Of a DNA stretch of 64,000 nucleotides, positions 23,771 to 34,380 are shown in pieces. Origin of the DNA: Acanthosoma haemorrhoidale. Lineage: Eukaryota; Arthropoda; Insecta; Hemiptera; Acanthosomatidae. A program made the position numbers and the translations under genes. Where the stretch lies: contig CAKNEZ010000012.1 of NCBI GenBank assembly GCA_930367205.1, forward strand, positions 1 to 64,000. Direction: 5' to 3'. Under the pieces are notes generated by a model. That model searched no databases and was not told the DNA's origin. It saw only the letters and a list, made by a program, of their open reading frames with translations. Every line of letters starts with the position of its first letter. Within the stretch, counting starts at the first letter, position 1.

Positions 23771-23842
23771 ATGTGTAGAGGGTTTGCCCATTGCGAACTG
23801 GAAGCTCGGATAATTCCATTGTTGAGTATGCTCTGAAATTCT
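23771..23842 (+). repeat. 72-bp filler copied from gypsy-1 RT (23297-23368)
   Basis: Begins 'atgtgtagagggtttgccc' and ends 'tctgaaattct'. It is a same-orientation copy of bases 23297-23368 in the neighbouring gypsy-1 reverse transcriptase, about 470 bp away. It replaces the LINE sequence that should lie between 'ggccctctgtgatg' and 'ggccctccggggg'. Confidence 0.9.
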
Positions 23843-23871
23843 GGCCCTCCGGGGGCCGGCGGGCACTGATC

Positions 23872-25035
23872 ATGGTGGTGAGGCTGCTGCAAATTAATCT
23901 ACACCACTGTATTGCAGCATGTGGTGTTCTGCAGCAGTATGTGAGAGGTAAGGATATTGATATTATTCTAATACAAGAACCTTACCTGTATAAGGGCAGG
24001 ATGGGGGGGCTGGCGATGCGTGGGTATGAGATTATTTCTGTACCCGAGCGTGCCAGAGCCTGTATCCTGCATAAGAGCAGTCTTAAAATGCTGCCTCTAT
24101 GGCAATATTGTTCTAGAGATTTAGCAGCAGCTCAAATCGCCCTCAACGAGGGAAATCAACGTGGGAGGTTGACGATTGCATCGGTCTACCTCCCATATGA
24201 AGAAAGAGTCCCGACCGAGGCACTTAGTAAGCTAACGGAAGGGACTGGCTTAAGGGGCGAGCTTATAGCATCGCTTGACGCGAACGCTCACCATCAGCTC
24301 TGGGGGAGCAAGAACAACAAACAGAGAGGTGAGTGTTTAGTAGAGTACATAACTAGTAATGACCTAGACATTCTAAAAAGAGGCAATATTGCCACTTTTA
24401 ACAACAGAATCAGATCTGAGGTCATTGACATAACCCTTAGCACACGTACTATAAGCCTAAGGGTTAAAGGCTGGCACGTCTCTGAAGAAGAGTCATGCTC
24501 AGATCATAGATACATTAGATTTGATCTAAGTGGTAACATCACGTCCGAAGCTGTGTATAGGAATCCCAAACTTACAAACTGGGAAACCTACTATACACAG
24601 CTTGAGGAGGAGGTCAAATGCTGTCCTAGAGTGGTGAGTAGCAACTGGCATTTGGAACATTTAAACTCAACATTGACTGAGGCAATGATTAAGTCATACA
24701 CTGATAATAACACTGTATGTAATGTTAGATCCAACAGGAACTGTCCCGGGTGGAACAATGAACTTGGCAAGTTAAGAGCTCTTACACGTAAACTCTTTAA
24801 CGCGGCCAAAAGATCAGGCAGATGGGACACTTATAAACGTGCACTCACTGATTATCACAAAGAAGTCAGAAAGGCTAAAAGAAGGGCGTGGAAGAAATTT
24901 TGTAGCGAAATAAACGATACAACTTCCATGTTTAGAGTAAATAGGATCTTATCCAAGCAGTCTGACAGGGGAGTATTGGGCTCCGTCAGGTTGGGAGGGG
25001 GCATTGCAAAGGCCGTGGGCCTGTCACATATATAG
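23872..25035 (+). CDS. LINE ORF2 endonuclease domain, RT-less ORF
   Basis: An open frame runs from 23791; the family's own ORF2 start (MVVRLLQINLHHCIAA) is at 23872. The apurinic-endonuclease-type fold is complete by motif: QINLHH at the start, the catalytic Glu in LIQEPYLY, LDANAHHQLWGS, and the terminal SDHRYI. After the endonuclease a linker rich in Lys and Arg runs to the deletion junction, beyond which the last eight codons (AKAVGLSHI) of the full-length ORF2 C-terminus follow in frame. It has no frameshift, unlike the same domain in the full-length copy. It could nick DNA if made, but cannot reverse transcribe. Confidence 0.8.
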   Translation: MVVRLLQINLHHCIAACGVLQQYVRGKDIDIILIQEPYLYKGRMGGLAMRGYEIISVPERARACILHKSSLKMLPLWQYCSRDLAAAQIALNEGNQRGRLTIASVYLPYEERVPTEALSKLTEGTGLRGELIASLDANAHHQLWGSKNNKQRGECLVEYITSNDLDILKRGNIATFNNRIRSEVIDITLSTRTISLRVKGWHVSEEESCSDHRYIRFDLSGNITSEAVYRNPKLTNWETYYTQLEEEVKCCPRVVSSNWHLEHLNSTLTEAMIKSYTDNNTVCNVRSNRNCPGWNNELGKLRALTRKLFNAAKRSGRWDTYKRALTDYHKEVRKAKRRAWKKFCSEINDTTSMFRVNRILSKQSDRGVLGSVRLGGGIAKAVGLSHI

Positions 25036-25129
25036 GACAGGGACATGGACGGCGCACAATAGGTCTCAGTGAGGCCGCGGTGCACAAATGCCGGAACAAA
25101 TAATAAATAAATAAACTACTTCACCTGTA

Positions 25130-25576
25130 ACAGTGAGCTTTGTACTTTTATCAATAAGTTTTTTGTTTTTTAGATCAATTAGTAAACCAAAATTGTGTGG
25201 AAACATCTGCGCCACTATCAACCAGAAAGCGAACACCTGTATTCTTGTCTCGTAAGAACAAACGATGTTGTTGACCTGGAATATTTACAGCAGCACAGTT
25301 GGTCAGTTCTGTGTCTGCCGTGAGGAGTTTCCCTTCGCCACAACCCATTTACATTCAGGTGTGCACTTAGACGGTATACATTTCTTTCCGTAATGATAAT
25401 GGCCAAAACAATACTTTCCTTTTGGATCAAAACGTTCATTTCGGCTGTTACTACGAGAACGAACAGAGTTACCTCTGGATATTCTAGACTCAAGTGCGGA
25501 TAGTCTTATATTCAGTTCCTCCAGCGTCGAATCGAATGTGGGCCCTTCAGAATGAACAACATTTATATCACGCGCG
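25130..25576 (-). pseudogene. Gypsy-1 gag C-terminus and protease remnant
   Basis: Read on the minus strand from gypsy-2 downward: a Cys/His block (CFGHYHYGKKCIPSKCTPEC) where a gag zinc knuckle is expected. A retropepsin motif LVDSGADVS follows near 25225-25200. Frames change at least once. The segment is the continuation of the gag N-terminus at 38467-37940, separated from it by gypsy-2. Confidence 0.75.
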
Positions 25577-25581
25577 GGTTT

Positions 25582-25743
25582 TGTAAGAATGACTTAATTA
25601 AATTAAGAATGAGGGTGTTAATAAGAACGACCGACTTCATGGAATGTTAGAACAGAACTATATTGTAACAGCAAACAAAGGTTACGTATTATACAAGGCA
25701 TAAACAAACTAATTCAAGTGACGTCATCATTTGCCTGCTGACA
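25582..25743 (-). repeat. Gypsy-2 3' LTR
   Basis: 162 bp, TGTAAGAATG...GCTGACA, identical by eye to 37773-37934. Confidence 0.95.
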
Positions 25744-25816
25744 TCCTTCTTCTTTTGGATTTGAAGCTTCATATGTAGTCTTCTTGGTAATGTTGTCAGT
25801 CTTATTGGTTGATTGA

Positions 25817-27222
25817 TTATTCTTCTTTTATCAGTCTTCTTGGTTCCCTGATTAACCTTCCACTCTTGGTTCGGTATTCTTCAGTTTTATTTTGTTGAGT
25901 AGCAGATTTGGTTAAACTCATATCCTCAGAAACAGGTGGCTTTGGTGTTAGACTCTTTGGTGGTGTGAACTGTGTAGAGATCGATTTACGAGTAACCACT
26001 GCTGGAGCTGATTCCATACGTTGTGGAGAGGAAACCACACTCTCCTTAAATTCAAAGTTTTGGGGTTCAGGTATAGGACGAAGGAACCATGAGTTGCGGT
26101 GGTACTTCACACCATCTTGGGTTTTAATAATGTAAGAGTTGGAGCCTTCATTTTGCTTAATAATTGTTGCTGGTACCCATTCACGAGGTGCTTTCTTCCA
26201 TAGGATCTTTTCTCCATCACTGAAGGTTTATGCGACGTTTTGCCTATGTCAGCATACCTTTTCTGCTCGCTTTGCCAATTCTTGAGTGTTTGTGTGACCT
26301 TGTCTGGGCTGATGAGTTGAGGCTTAAGAACTGAGTCCAAACAAGGAATCAGGGTTTTCGTTCTTCTTCCCATGAGCCTTTGAGCTGGGGATCCAATGCT
26401 ATCCCTCGGAATGTTGCGTTGATTCAGTAGTGCAAGGTGGATATCCGTGTTTTCCTTGGCGCATTTTCTTAGTAATAGTTTTGCTTCTTGTACATATCTT
26501 TCGATGAATCCGTTAGCCCGCGGAAAATGAGGGCTGGATACTTGATGGGTAATGTTCCATGATGTGCTAAAGTCTTGAAATTCTTTGCTGCTATATTGTG
26601 GACCACCATCAGTTTTTAGTATATCAGGTATTCCATGAGTAGAGAACCAATTCTTTAGTTTAAGGATAACAGCTGCACTGGTGGTTATGTTGAGCACTTG
26701 AAAATCATAGAATCCTGAATATACATCAGCTATAATCAAGTAATCTTTTTGATTCCAATGGAACAAATCAGATCCTAAAATTTCCCAGGGTCTAGTTGGT
26801 ACCTGATTTAGGCACAGTTCTTCTTTTGGTTTATCTTTTTGAAGACACTGGCATACTTGACATCTTGCCACAAAGTTTTTTATGTCTGAGGACATTTTGG
26901 GCCAAAATAAATTTTCTCTGGCGAGTTTTAAGCATGATTCAGCTCCTCTATGTCCTCGATGAATTTCATATAGAACCAAAGGCACCAATTTTTCTGGTAC
27001 TACTATTTTGGCCCCTTTGATCATTACTCCTTCATAAAGAGCCAATTCTTCTCTGAAGCTGTAATAGGCTTTTAATTCATTAGATAATTCAGTTTTGGAC
27101 GAAGGCCAACCATTCAAGATAAAATTTGACAACTGTCTCATAACAACATCTTCTTCTATAAGTGTTTTTAATTCCTCAAAACGTGTTTTTGAAAATGGTA
27201 TACTTACATGTATAACTATGTC
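25817..27222 (-). CDS. Gypsy-2 integrase region
   Basis: The first frame (27141-26107) holds the zinc-binding domain (HRGHRGAESCLKLAREN, CQVCQCLQK), then the catalytic core: Asp in GSDLFHW, Asp in KTDGGPQYSS, Glu in GFIERYVQEAK. It runs into a tail resembling the SH3-like end. A second frame, 26110-25817, continues with a Pro/Ser-rich region ending RLIREPRRLIKEE. The two frames overlap by four bases, suggesting one frameshift near 26200-26110. Copia inserted just upstream, at 27223-27228, so the region is cut from its own RNase H. Confidence 0.85.
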
Positions 27223-27227
27223 AACTG

Positions 27228-27382
27228 TGTCAAATTATATGATTCAGGCAAGGGAAAAATATAATAAACTAGCGGCGCACAGCCAGCACATTACTTGGGA
27301 ACAACTTTATTACACACTGTTATATAAACTCCCACCTAACCATGGGTGCCTACATCAACCAAAGAGATACAATATTTCAACA
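27228..27382 (-). repeat. Copia 3' LTR
   Basis: 155 bp, TGTCAAATTATATG...ATTTCAACA; flanked outside by AACTG (27223-27227). Confidence 0.93.
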
Positions 27383-27507
27383 CCCCTTCTCAATTTTGAT
27401 TTTTTTTTTTTTTTTTTTAAGAAAAAAGAATTTAAAAAAAATATACAAAAAACAAAATTGCCAAAAAAGCATAATCTAAAAAAAACAGTTAAGTACATAA
27501 GTTCATT

Positions 27508-28792
27508 ACAAAATTGACAATTTCTCTCTTAAAAATTCAAACCTTTGAGCCACTAAACCTTTTGTTAAAATATCTGCTATGTTATTTTCTGACTGTACAT
27601 ATTCAATTTTAATTTTATTATTTGCAATTAAATCCTTTATAAAATTTAATTTTATGTCAATATGCTTTGATCTTTTTTAATTTTCATAATTACTTAACAT
27701 AAATATGGCACTTTTGTTATCCACCTTTATTAAGGGCACTTCATCACTAGCACTCACTGACACACTTCTTGCTAAGTTGTGGAGATGTATGACCTCTGCC
27801 GCTGTCTGTGCTGCTGCTACATACTCCGCCTCGGCTGTAGAGAGTGCGACGCTCTGCTGCTTTACAGACTTCCATGAAATAAGATTCCCACCGAAGTAGA
27901 CAGCAGTGCCACTGGTGCTTTTTCGGTCTCGACGATCGCCTGCCCAGTCCGCATCAGAGTATGCTATGATGTCCAATGATGGATTCTTCTTAAATACAAG
28001 TTTAAAGTCTTTAGTTTGGTTTAAATATCTCAATATACGTTTGGCTGATTTCCATAAACTGGGATTTGGTCTATCTAAAAATCGACTCAAATATGAGGTA
28101 GCAAACATAATGTCTGGTCTACTTATCATACAAAGGTACATTAAACCTCCAATCAATTGACGGTAGGGAACATGTATCACTTTTCCGTCTCCTTGTGGTA
28201 AACCGTCACTAGCTAAAGGAGTGGAAACACCTTTGCAGTCAGACATATTGAATCTGTCTAGCAATGCACTAATCATGGTTTTTTGTGAAATCTTGATTTC
28301 TTCTTTGTTCCTTGAAATGTTGGCACCAAGGTAACAGTTAATTTCTCCTAAATCCTTAGCATTAAATTCACCTTTCAACAATGAAGTAAAATTACTTAGC
28401 TCTTCTTTCTTTCCAACAAGTAGTATATCGTCTACAAACAGTACTAGCCATATATTTCTTCCAGAATAGAGACAAACATTACAACTTGATCTAATAAGTC
28501 CATTTTTTGTTACAAATTCGTGAAATTTCCGGTTCCAGCTTCTTGGTGCTTCTTTAAGTCCATATAATGCTTTCCTTAGTTTTAACACTGGGCTTTCACT
28601 ATCTACCCCTTCTGGAGTCTTGATGTATATATCTTGTTCTAGCTCACCGTTTAAAAATGCAGTTGGAATATCCAGCTGTCTAGTCAAATAATTTTTGTTT
28701 AATGCAAAAGACAACATCATTCGTACAGTAGACATTTTTGCAACAGGGGAATATACATCGTAAGTACATTCTTCTTGAAAGCCACGAGCCAC
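27508..28792 (-). pseudogene. Copia reverse transcriptase and RNase H
   Basis: The frame 28792-27677 carries the copia-type reverse transcriptase (ARGFQEECTYDVYSPVAKM, QLDIPTAFLNGELEQDIYI, LFVDDILLVGK with the catalytic DD) and RNase H (AYSDADWAGDRRDRKSTSG, STAEAEYVAAA). It stops at 27677 within a segment that continues in the same frame with the usual KRSKHIDIK...NIADILTKGL ending near 27508, so the stop looks secondary. It is joined to the upstream gag-integrase frame by a one-base frameshift near 28850. Confidence 0.92.
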
Positions 28793-31124
28793 TAATCTGG
28801 CTTTTTTAAGACCATTCTGTTTAGTCGTGAAGACCCATTTAGTATCGATGGCTTAACACCCTCAGGAAGTTTAGCTGGCTCCCAAGTTTCAAACTTTTCA
28901 AGTGCTTCTAGTTCGGTTTCAATAGCTTTATTCCAGCCTTCACCAGATTTTACAGCTTCAGAATATGAAGATGGATCACCAGCTAATAAACAATATGCAC
29001 TATACAATTCATAATCATCAAACCTTTTTGGAAGTCGCGTCTCTCTTCTTATCTTCTCTCGAGCTTCTTTCTCTTCATCATCTTCAAATTCATGAAACGA
29101 CTCCTCATCACTGTTTTCATCTTGCATTGCCTGTTCTTTTTCTTCAGGTTCACTATTCTCTTCCGTAATGACTCTTATTGGTGTTTTGTCGGTTGTTTTC
29201 CAATCACTGTATTTTATATTATTTTCATCGAATGTGACGTCTCTGGATATCTGTATGGTATTAGCTTCAGGGTCCCAAAGGCGATAGCCATTTGAGGCGT
29301 AGCCTATAAAAATAGTTGGTTTAGCACGAGGTTCTAATTTCCTTTTCTTAGGCAACTGTAAAGCCCAGGCTTTGGCTCCAAAAACTCTTAATTTTTCTAA
29401 GTCCAGCTTTCCGTGATAAATATTGGCGGGTATTCCTCCTTTCAAAGCCGCTGTTGGGGACCGATTAAGCTGAAAGGCAGCTGTTCTAATTGCCTCGCCC
29501 CAAAGAATCTTGGGCAACCCTGTATCGATGAACATAGTTCTCACTTTGTTAAGCAACGTTCCATTCATTCTCTCAGTTCTGCCATTCATTTGAGGAGAAT
29601 ATGGAGCTGTGTATTCGATACGTATTCCTTTATCTTGACAAAACTTCTGAATGATTTTATTAGAGAACTCACCTCCGTTATCACAACATATACGGCAAAC
29701 AGGCCCGAACTTGGTTTCTGATTCCTCGATATAATTTATTAAATTGTAGGTAGCTTCATCCTTGCTTTTTAGTAAATACACCACACAAAAGTGAGAAAAG
29801 TCATCAAGAACAACTTGGAAATATTTTTCTCCATTGATTGAATGAGGAGTCACTGGTCCACTTATATCGGTGTGGATGAATTCCCCAATCCGACTTGATT
29901 TTGGTTCAACGGAAGGATTAAAAGGAAGCCTAACAGCCTTGCCCTGTCTACATGAATCACAAACGTCTTTAGAATAAGGCAATCCCATTTCTTGGAGTCC
30001 TTTTCGCCCCAAATGCCCCAATCTTCTGTGCCATAAATTCAAATCGTTCGTGATGTTACACTTTTCAACATTAATAAACAGGTTTAGTATATAAAGCTTT
30101 CCACATAATTGGCCCTCAATAATGTTATTGTTATTATGAACAATCATTGTCTTATCATTTCTGAAAATTACCTCCTTTCCAGATTCCACTATTTTCTTCA
30201 CTGATAATAAATTTAATGTCAGATTTGGTACAACAAACGCCTCCAGTCGAATTTTTACTTGATTATTTGTAACGTGTAAAATACCTTTTTCCTTGGCTAA
30301 AAGTGATTCTCCGTTGGCCACATTTATTCTGATGGGTGGTTTCAATTCCACTATACCCGACATATATTGTCTCATCTCTGCGCGAACAAGGTGATCAGTG
30401 CATCCGGAGTCCAAAACAAATCGCACTTGTAGGTCACTTAAATTTCTACCCGAAAACACAGCATTTTTTACACTATTTTCAACGGCAACGAAAACAATTT
30501 CTTTTTCCTCGGTTTCACAACAATAACCTCTCCTTGGTTGGTTGTTGTTATCGAAAGGCCGATGTCGATTGTTGTTATCGTTCGATGATCGATTTTCCCG
30601 ATTACCAACTTTATTGTAATTAGCATTATTTTGTTTAGAACTGCTTTTGAATTTGAGTTTTGGACATTTCGCCACTAAGTGTCTGGTGTCACCGCATTCG
30701 AAACATTTCCTGACGGAATGTACACTTTTAGGGCGTGATATGAATGATGCTTCGTTGATAACGGTGCCTTGCATATTCATTTTGAGTTCTGCATCTAAAA
30801 GCCTTGATTTTACAAAGTCCACAGTGAGCTCCGTATCCATTGCTTCCAACACTGTCACAATATGTTCATATTTATCGGGAAGAGTTAATAATAAGTGACA
30901 GACCTGATCGTCTTCTGCCATCTTGGATCCCATAGATTCAAGATCTCTGACTAGAGCATCAAATTTATTAAAATGGTCTTGCAGACTCGTAGTGCACTTT
31001 AATGTTAACAATTTCTTCCGAACTAAGAGTTTAGATATCGTACTCTTCCGTTCAAACACATTACTAAGCGATTTCATCATTCCCTTGGCTGATTCCGCGC
31101 CTCGAATGTAGTCTATATGACGGT
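28793..31124 (-). pseudogene. Copia gag (most), protease and integrase
   Basis: The long open frame 31080-28792 begins inside gag. Motifs in order: a UBN2-type gag region (TLPDKYEHIVTVLEAM), one CCHC knuckle (CFECGDTRHLVAKC), retropepsin (FVLDSGCTDHLV), integrase zinc site (LWHRRLGHLG, CDSCRQGK), and the integrase core with Asp in HTDISGP, Asp in CCDNGGEFSN and Glu in NGRTERMNG. Then comes the start of the reverse transcriptase until the frameshift near 28850. The 5' end of gag is beyond the BEL insertion, at 34880. Confidence 0.92.
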
Positions 31125-31567
31125 TCTTCCGTCTTCGTTTAGCGGATCCTCATTTTTATCGTCCCGATAAAATTGACATTTTATTGGGGGCTGACGTATT
31201 TCCCCGCTTGATAACTCAAATTGGCATTCGGTCTATTCAGCATGGTCCCATTTCCATTGGCACCATTTTTGGACACATCATTGTAGGCCCGATTCAAATC
31301 ATGAATCCGACCCCCTCTACCATTTCCTTGTTATCCACTACTGAAGTGGACAAGCAACTCACCGCATTTTGGGACGTTGAATCCGTCCATCAAGGCTCCA
31401 TCCCCAATCCCTTGGATGATGTTGCTGAACAACATTTCATTTCTACGTTTAGACGCAATGCTGACGGCAGATATTCCGTCGCATTGCCATTTCACCCTAG
31501 TGCAACCCCATTGGGCTGCAACGTCACTCAAGCTCGAGCATCAGTATCCCGACTTGAGCACCGCTAG
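31125..31567 (+). pseudogene. BEL/Pao protease C-terminal region to RT start
   Basis: The frame, open from the breakpoint, shows DKIDILLGADVFPRL and then GPISIGTIFGHIIVGPI, the conserved end of BEL/Pao aspartic proteases. It continues with VDKQLTAFWDVESVHQ, the usual start of the reverse transcriptase fingers. It runs out of frame near 31567. Upstream gag and protease are missing. Confidence 0.8.
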
Positions 31568-31599
31568 CCAAACATGGCTCAATTGTTGCTGAATATAAA

Positions 31600-32100
31600 A
31601 TGTTCATGTCTGACTATCTGTCAGCAGGCCACATGGAACCTGCCTCCACTGCTTCAACATACGTTATACCCCATCCTTCCCCTTTGCAGACCGTCCGTCT
31701 ATTTTCGGATTCTCAGATCGTACTCTCGTGGATCAACACTTCCCCTCATCTTTTAAAAACCTTTATTGCTCATCGCATTTCCCGCGTAAATGAAATTCCA
31801 TTTTCTAATCGCTCTTGGTCGCATGTATCTTCCGACCAGAACCCTGCTGACTTGGCCTCAAGAGGTCTTACAGCTGAGCAATTTGTCACTCCTGACCCTC
31901 AAACATTGTGGTATTCTGGCTCTGAATTCGCCAATCAACCTCAAATTCCATGGCCTGACGCCTTTGAACCATCCTCAGCTCACACTGAGCAGCTGCCTGA
32001 GTTACGCAATACCAATCCCGTCTCATTGGTGGCAGTCTCATCCAGCAATTTCCTGCACGATTTGCTTACCCGATTTTCGTCATTAAACAGAGCACGTTGA
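31600..32100 (+). pseudogene. BEL/Pao RNase H end joined to RT finger remnant
   Basis: The ORF opens with the reverse transcriptase segment DYLSAGHMEPA...YVIPH and passes directly to the RNase H part (TVRLFSDSQIVLSWINTSP, RISRVNEI, SSDQNPADLASRGL). Several hundred codons that would carry the reverse transcriptase catalytic aspartates are absent between YVIPH and the RNase H part, so this is an internal deletion in frame. Confidence 0.85.
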
Positions 32101-32115
32101 GTCCTGGGTTGGATC

Positions 32116-33534
32116 TTGCGTTTCTCAACCAACGCTCGCATTGCAGCATCAGCGTATCGAACTCAGGGTGACCTTACGGTTTCCGAGTTACAAGCTGCCA
32201 TGCAATATTATGTCACTTCCACTCAATCCATCCATTTCTCAGCCGAGATAGCTCGTATTCAGACCCAACAAAACACCAAGTCATTCCAAACATTAACCCC
32301 CTTTCTGGATCAAGCCGGTGTTCTTAGGGTGGGCGGTAGACTTTCGCGTTCTCAGTTGCGTTATCCAGCTCAACACCCAATATTGCTGCCCAAACGAGCT
32401 CATTTGTCATACCTGATATCACGTCATGCTCACTTGACATGCCTTCATGCTGGTCCCACCACTTGTATGGCGCACATTCGATCCGAATATTGGATCCTAT
32501 CTTTGCGCAGTTTGATTCGTTCGGTAATTTCATCATGCCGCACATGTAAATTGTTCAGAGCGCGTTCGCCTCAACCATTGATGTCCGATCTTCCGTCGGT
32601 CCGCCCGACACCAGGCCGTCCCTTTATCAACACGGGCGTCGATTATGCTGGCCCTTTCAACGTCAAGTCTTCGCGACTGCGTAAGGTCCCCATTACCAAA
32701 GGTTATTTATGCCTTTTCGTGTGTCTGACCACCAAGGCATTGCATCTGGAGTTCTCCTCCGAGCTATCCACCTTTGCATTTCTCTCCGCATTAGATCGTT
32801 TCATAGCACGTCGCGGTCTACCTCAGTCCATTTTGTCGGACCGAGGAACCAATTTTATTGGCGCCAACCGCGTCTTAAATGAAGCTTCAGTATTCATGCG
32901 CGATCATTCATCCGAAATCACTTCGCACCTCAGTTTCCAAGGCATTCAGTGGCATTTTAACCCTCCCTCTTCTCCAAACTTCGGCGGTATTTGGGAAGCA
33001 GGTGTCAAGTCCGTCAAAACCATTCTAAGCCGTATCACTGCAGATACTTGCTTTACTTCCGAAGAATATTTTACCTTCTTTGCTCGTATTGAAGCCATCC
33101 TTAACAGCCGACCTTTGTGCCCTCTTTCATCAGATCCTCTCGAGGCATCCGATTACCTCAGCCCTGGACATTTCTTAATCGGTGCTCCTTTATTAGCCCG
33201 TCCAGAAATCCCCCCATCGCCATCATGTTCGCTCACCCAAAGATGGAAAGCTATCACGAAGATCTCCCGACAATTTTGGGATCGCTGGTCTCACGAATAT
33301 CTCAACACCCTCATGCAACGCCATAAATGGAATCGTCATTCCAAGGAAATTTCTGTTGGCGATGTTGTTTTCATCAAGGGAATCTCAACTTCTCCTCTTC
33401 ATTGGTCCATGGCTCGGGTAGAATCCCTTCACCCCGGCGCTGATGGCGTGACACGGGTTGTCACCATACGCAACCCATCTGGTTCATTCGTTCGGCCCGT
33501 CAATCGGCTTGTGCCCCTTGACTATCAGGCCTAA
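32116..33534 (+). CDS. BEL/Pao integrase with DUF5641
   Basis: A 472-codon open frame. The zinc-binding domain (HAHLTCLHAGPTTCMAHIR, CRTCKLFR) precedes the integrase core with the catalytic Asp in NTGVDYAGPF, Asp in LSDRGTNFIGA and Glu in NFGGIWEAGVKS. The C-terminal DUF5641 region (VGDVVFIKG, VESLHPGADGVTRVVTIRN, RPVNRLVPL) ends the protein at a normal position. The frame has no stops, which suggests recent insertion despite the 5' truncation. Confidence 0.93.
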   Translation: MRFSTNARIAASAYRTQGDLTVSELQAAMQYYVTSTQSIHFSAEIARIQTQQNTKSFQTLTPFLDQAGVLRVGGRLSRSQLRYPAQHPILLPKRAHLSYLISRHAHLTCLHAGPTTCMAHIRSEYWILSLRSLIRSVISSCRTCKLFRARSPQPLMSDLPSVRPTPGRPFINTGVDYAGPFNVKSSRLRKVPITKGYLCLFVCLTTKALHLEFSSELSTFAFLSALDRFIARRGLPQSILSDRGTNFIGANRVLNEASVFMRDHSSEITSHLSFQGIQWHFNPPSSPNFGGIWEAGVKSVKTILSRITADTCFTSEEYFTFFARIEAILNSRPLCPLSSDPLEASDYLSPGHFLIGAPLLARPEIPPSPSCSLTQRWKAITKISRQFWDRWSHEYLNTLMQRHKWNRHSKEISVGDVVFIKGISTSPLHWSMARVESLHPGADGVTRVVTIRNPSGSFVRPVNRLVPLDYQA

Positions 33535-33728
33535 GTTTCACAGTTGTCATTCATTTATTCATTTTTTTTCTTTCTCTTTTTCTTTACCTTTTCCCCTTTA
33601 ACGTTTCCATTCTCATTATTCCTTGTTTCCTCAATCATGTACATAAACTCTCAAGTAGATCATGCTATTTCATTTGTGTTAGCTCTCATTTAACCCGGAT
33701 ATTAGTTGCTCTAATTTGGTGGGCGGTA

Positions 33729-34319
33729 TGTTTACGCCATTTGCGTAAACTTAATTTCATTTAATTTGAATTTGCTATTCAATAAGTAATTACCCGAAAC
33801 CATTCGGTAGTTCTGTGAATCACAGACGCTGGCGCTACCTGCCGGCTCGATCAGCGTTTTTCCCCACGCTTTTGTCTCTCAGGTGGTAATTTTCATTTTC
33901 ATTATTATAGCGTCTCTTTTTGTCTTCAACAGTTATCATTTTTCACACTGTTTTTCAAGCGTATTTTCAACGCCATTATCTTTGTTTATTCATTATTCAA
34001 ATCACTAGTACGCAGTCTTGGAGAAGCGACATTTCAGATTAAACGCAGACAGCTATTGGATGAATCTGGAGTTTGGGCCCAAATCTCTAGGTTATCGAAG
34101 TTCAAGAAGGGAGATTCGCACGCTGTCGTCACATCGAAGCAGGTAGGAATTTACATTACTGTGTTTACATTTGATATTGTCATTTCTCTAACGAGACTCT
34201 CAAATAATTACAGTCCACTTAAAACTCAAACGTATAGCTAATTATCCCCAGGCTAATTAGTTTCTCGAATCAGTCGCCTCGTTTGCCGGTTGCGATTTCA
34301 ACTGGTGAAATTCCAAACA
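33729..34319 (+). repeat. BEL/Pao 3' LTR
   Basis: Starts TGTTTACGCC just after the purine tract GGTGGGCGGTA and ends CCAAACA; about 591 bp. No second copy is present in the insertion. The start resembles the LTR start (TGTTAAGGCC) of the other BEL/Pao element at 63.8 kb, but the families are different. Confidence 0.8.
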
Positions 34320-34328
34320 TATTTTTTG

Positions 34329-34380
34329 TGGTGGAGGTGCTGGGATATGAACCCAGGACTTTCAGCATGCGAAGCAGATG
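34329..34380 (-). other. 3' half of tRNA-Ala(CGC) copied next to the LTR
   Basis: On the minus strand the 52 bp end in CACCTCCACCA, with the CCA tail that genomic tRNA genes lack. They fold as the T arm (CTGGG/CCCAG with loop TTCATAT) and the anticodon loop TTCGCAT (anticodon CGC), with stem TCTGC/GCTGA containing one mismatch. The first 18 or so bases are exactly where a primer-binding site belongs. The copy extends to about tRNA position 25. Loop position 58, almost always A, reads T. Confidence 0.75.

Larger units (their letters stand above)
23578..25112 (+). mobile_element. LINE internal-deletion derivative keeping the endonuclease
   Basis: The same LINE family as 49.07-59.11 kb, inserted antisense in gypsy-1. 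It keeps a scrap of ORF1 (23578-23660 and 23660-23765), a 72-bp filler copied from gypsy-1, the ORF2 start with the whole endonuclease domain, and then jumps at about 25005 to the last 100 bp of the family and a (TAAA)n tail. The reverse transcriptase and RNase H are gone. No clean target duplication was found. Confidence 0.88.
31125..34380 (+). mobile_element. Truncated BEL/Pao cDNA, single LTR plus primer-tRNA copy
   Basis: Inserted in copia gag on the opposite strand. It begins in the protease region with no 5' LTR or gag, has a deletion of most of the reverse transcriptase (near 31670), and has intact-looking RNase H end, integrase and DUF5641 regions. Then a polypurine tract (GGTGGGCGG) and one LTR (33729-34319). 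The LTR is followed by a 9-bp spacer and by 52 bp that are the reverse complement of the 3' half of a tRNA-Ala. A normal insertion would end at the LTR, so this looks like an unfinished reverse-transcription product joined into a break. Confidence 0.85.

Noticed and set aside
34329..34380. A genuine tRNA gene or SINE head
   Set aside because: Only the 3' half is present, it ends with CCA, and it sits exactly where a primer site follows the LTR; a tRNA gene would have the 5' half and no encoded CCA.
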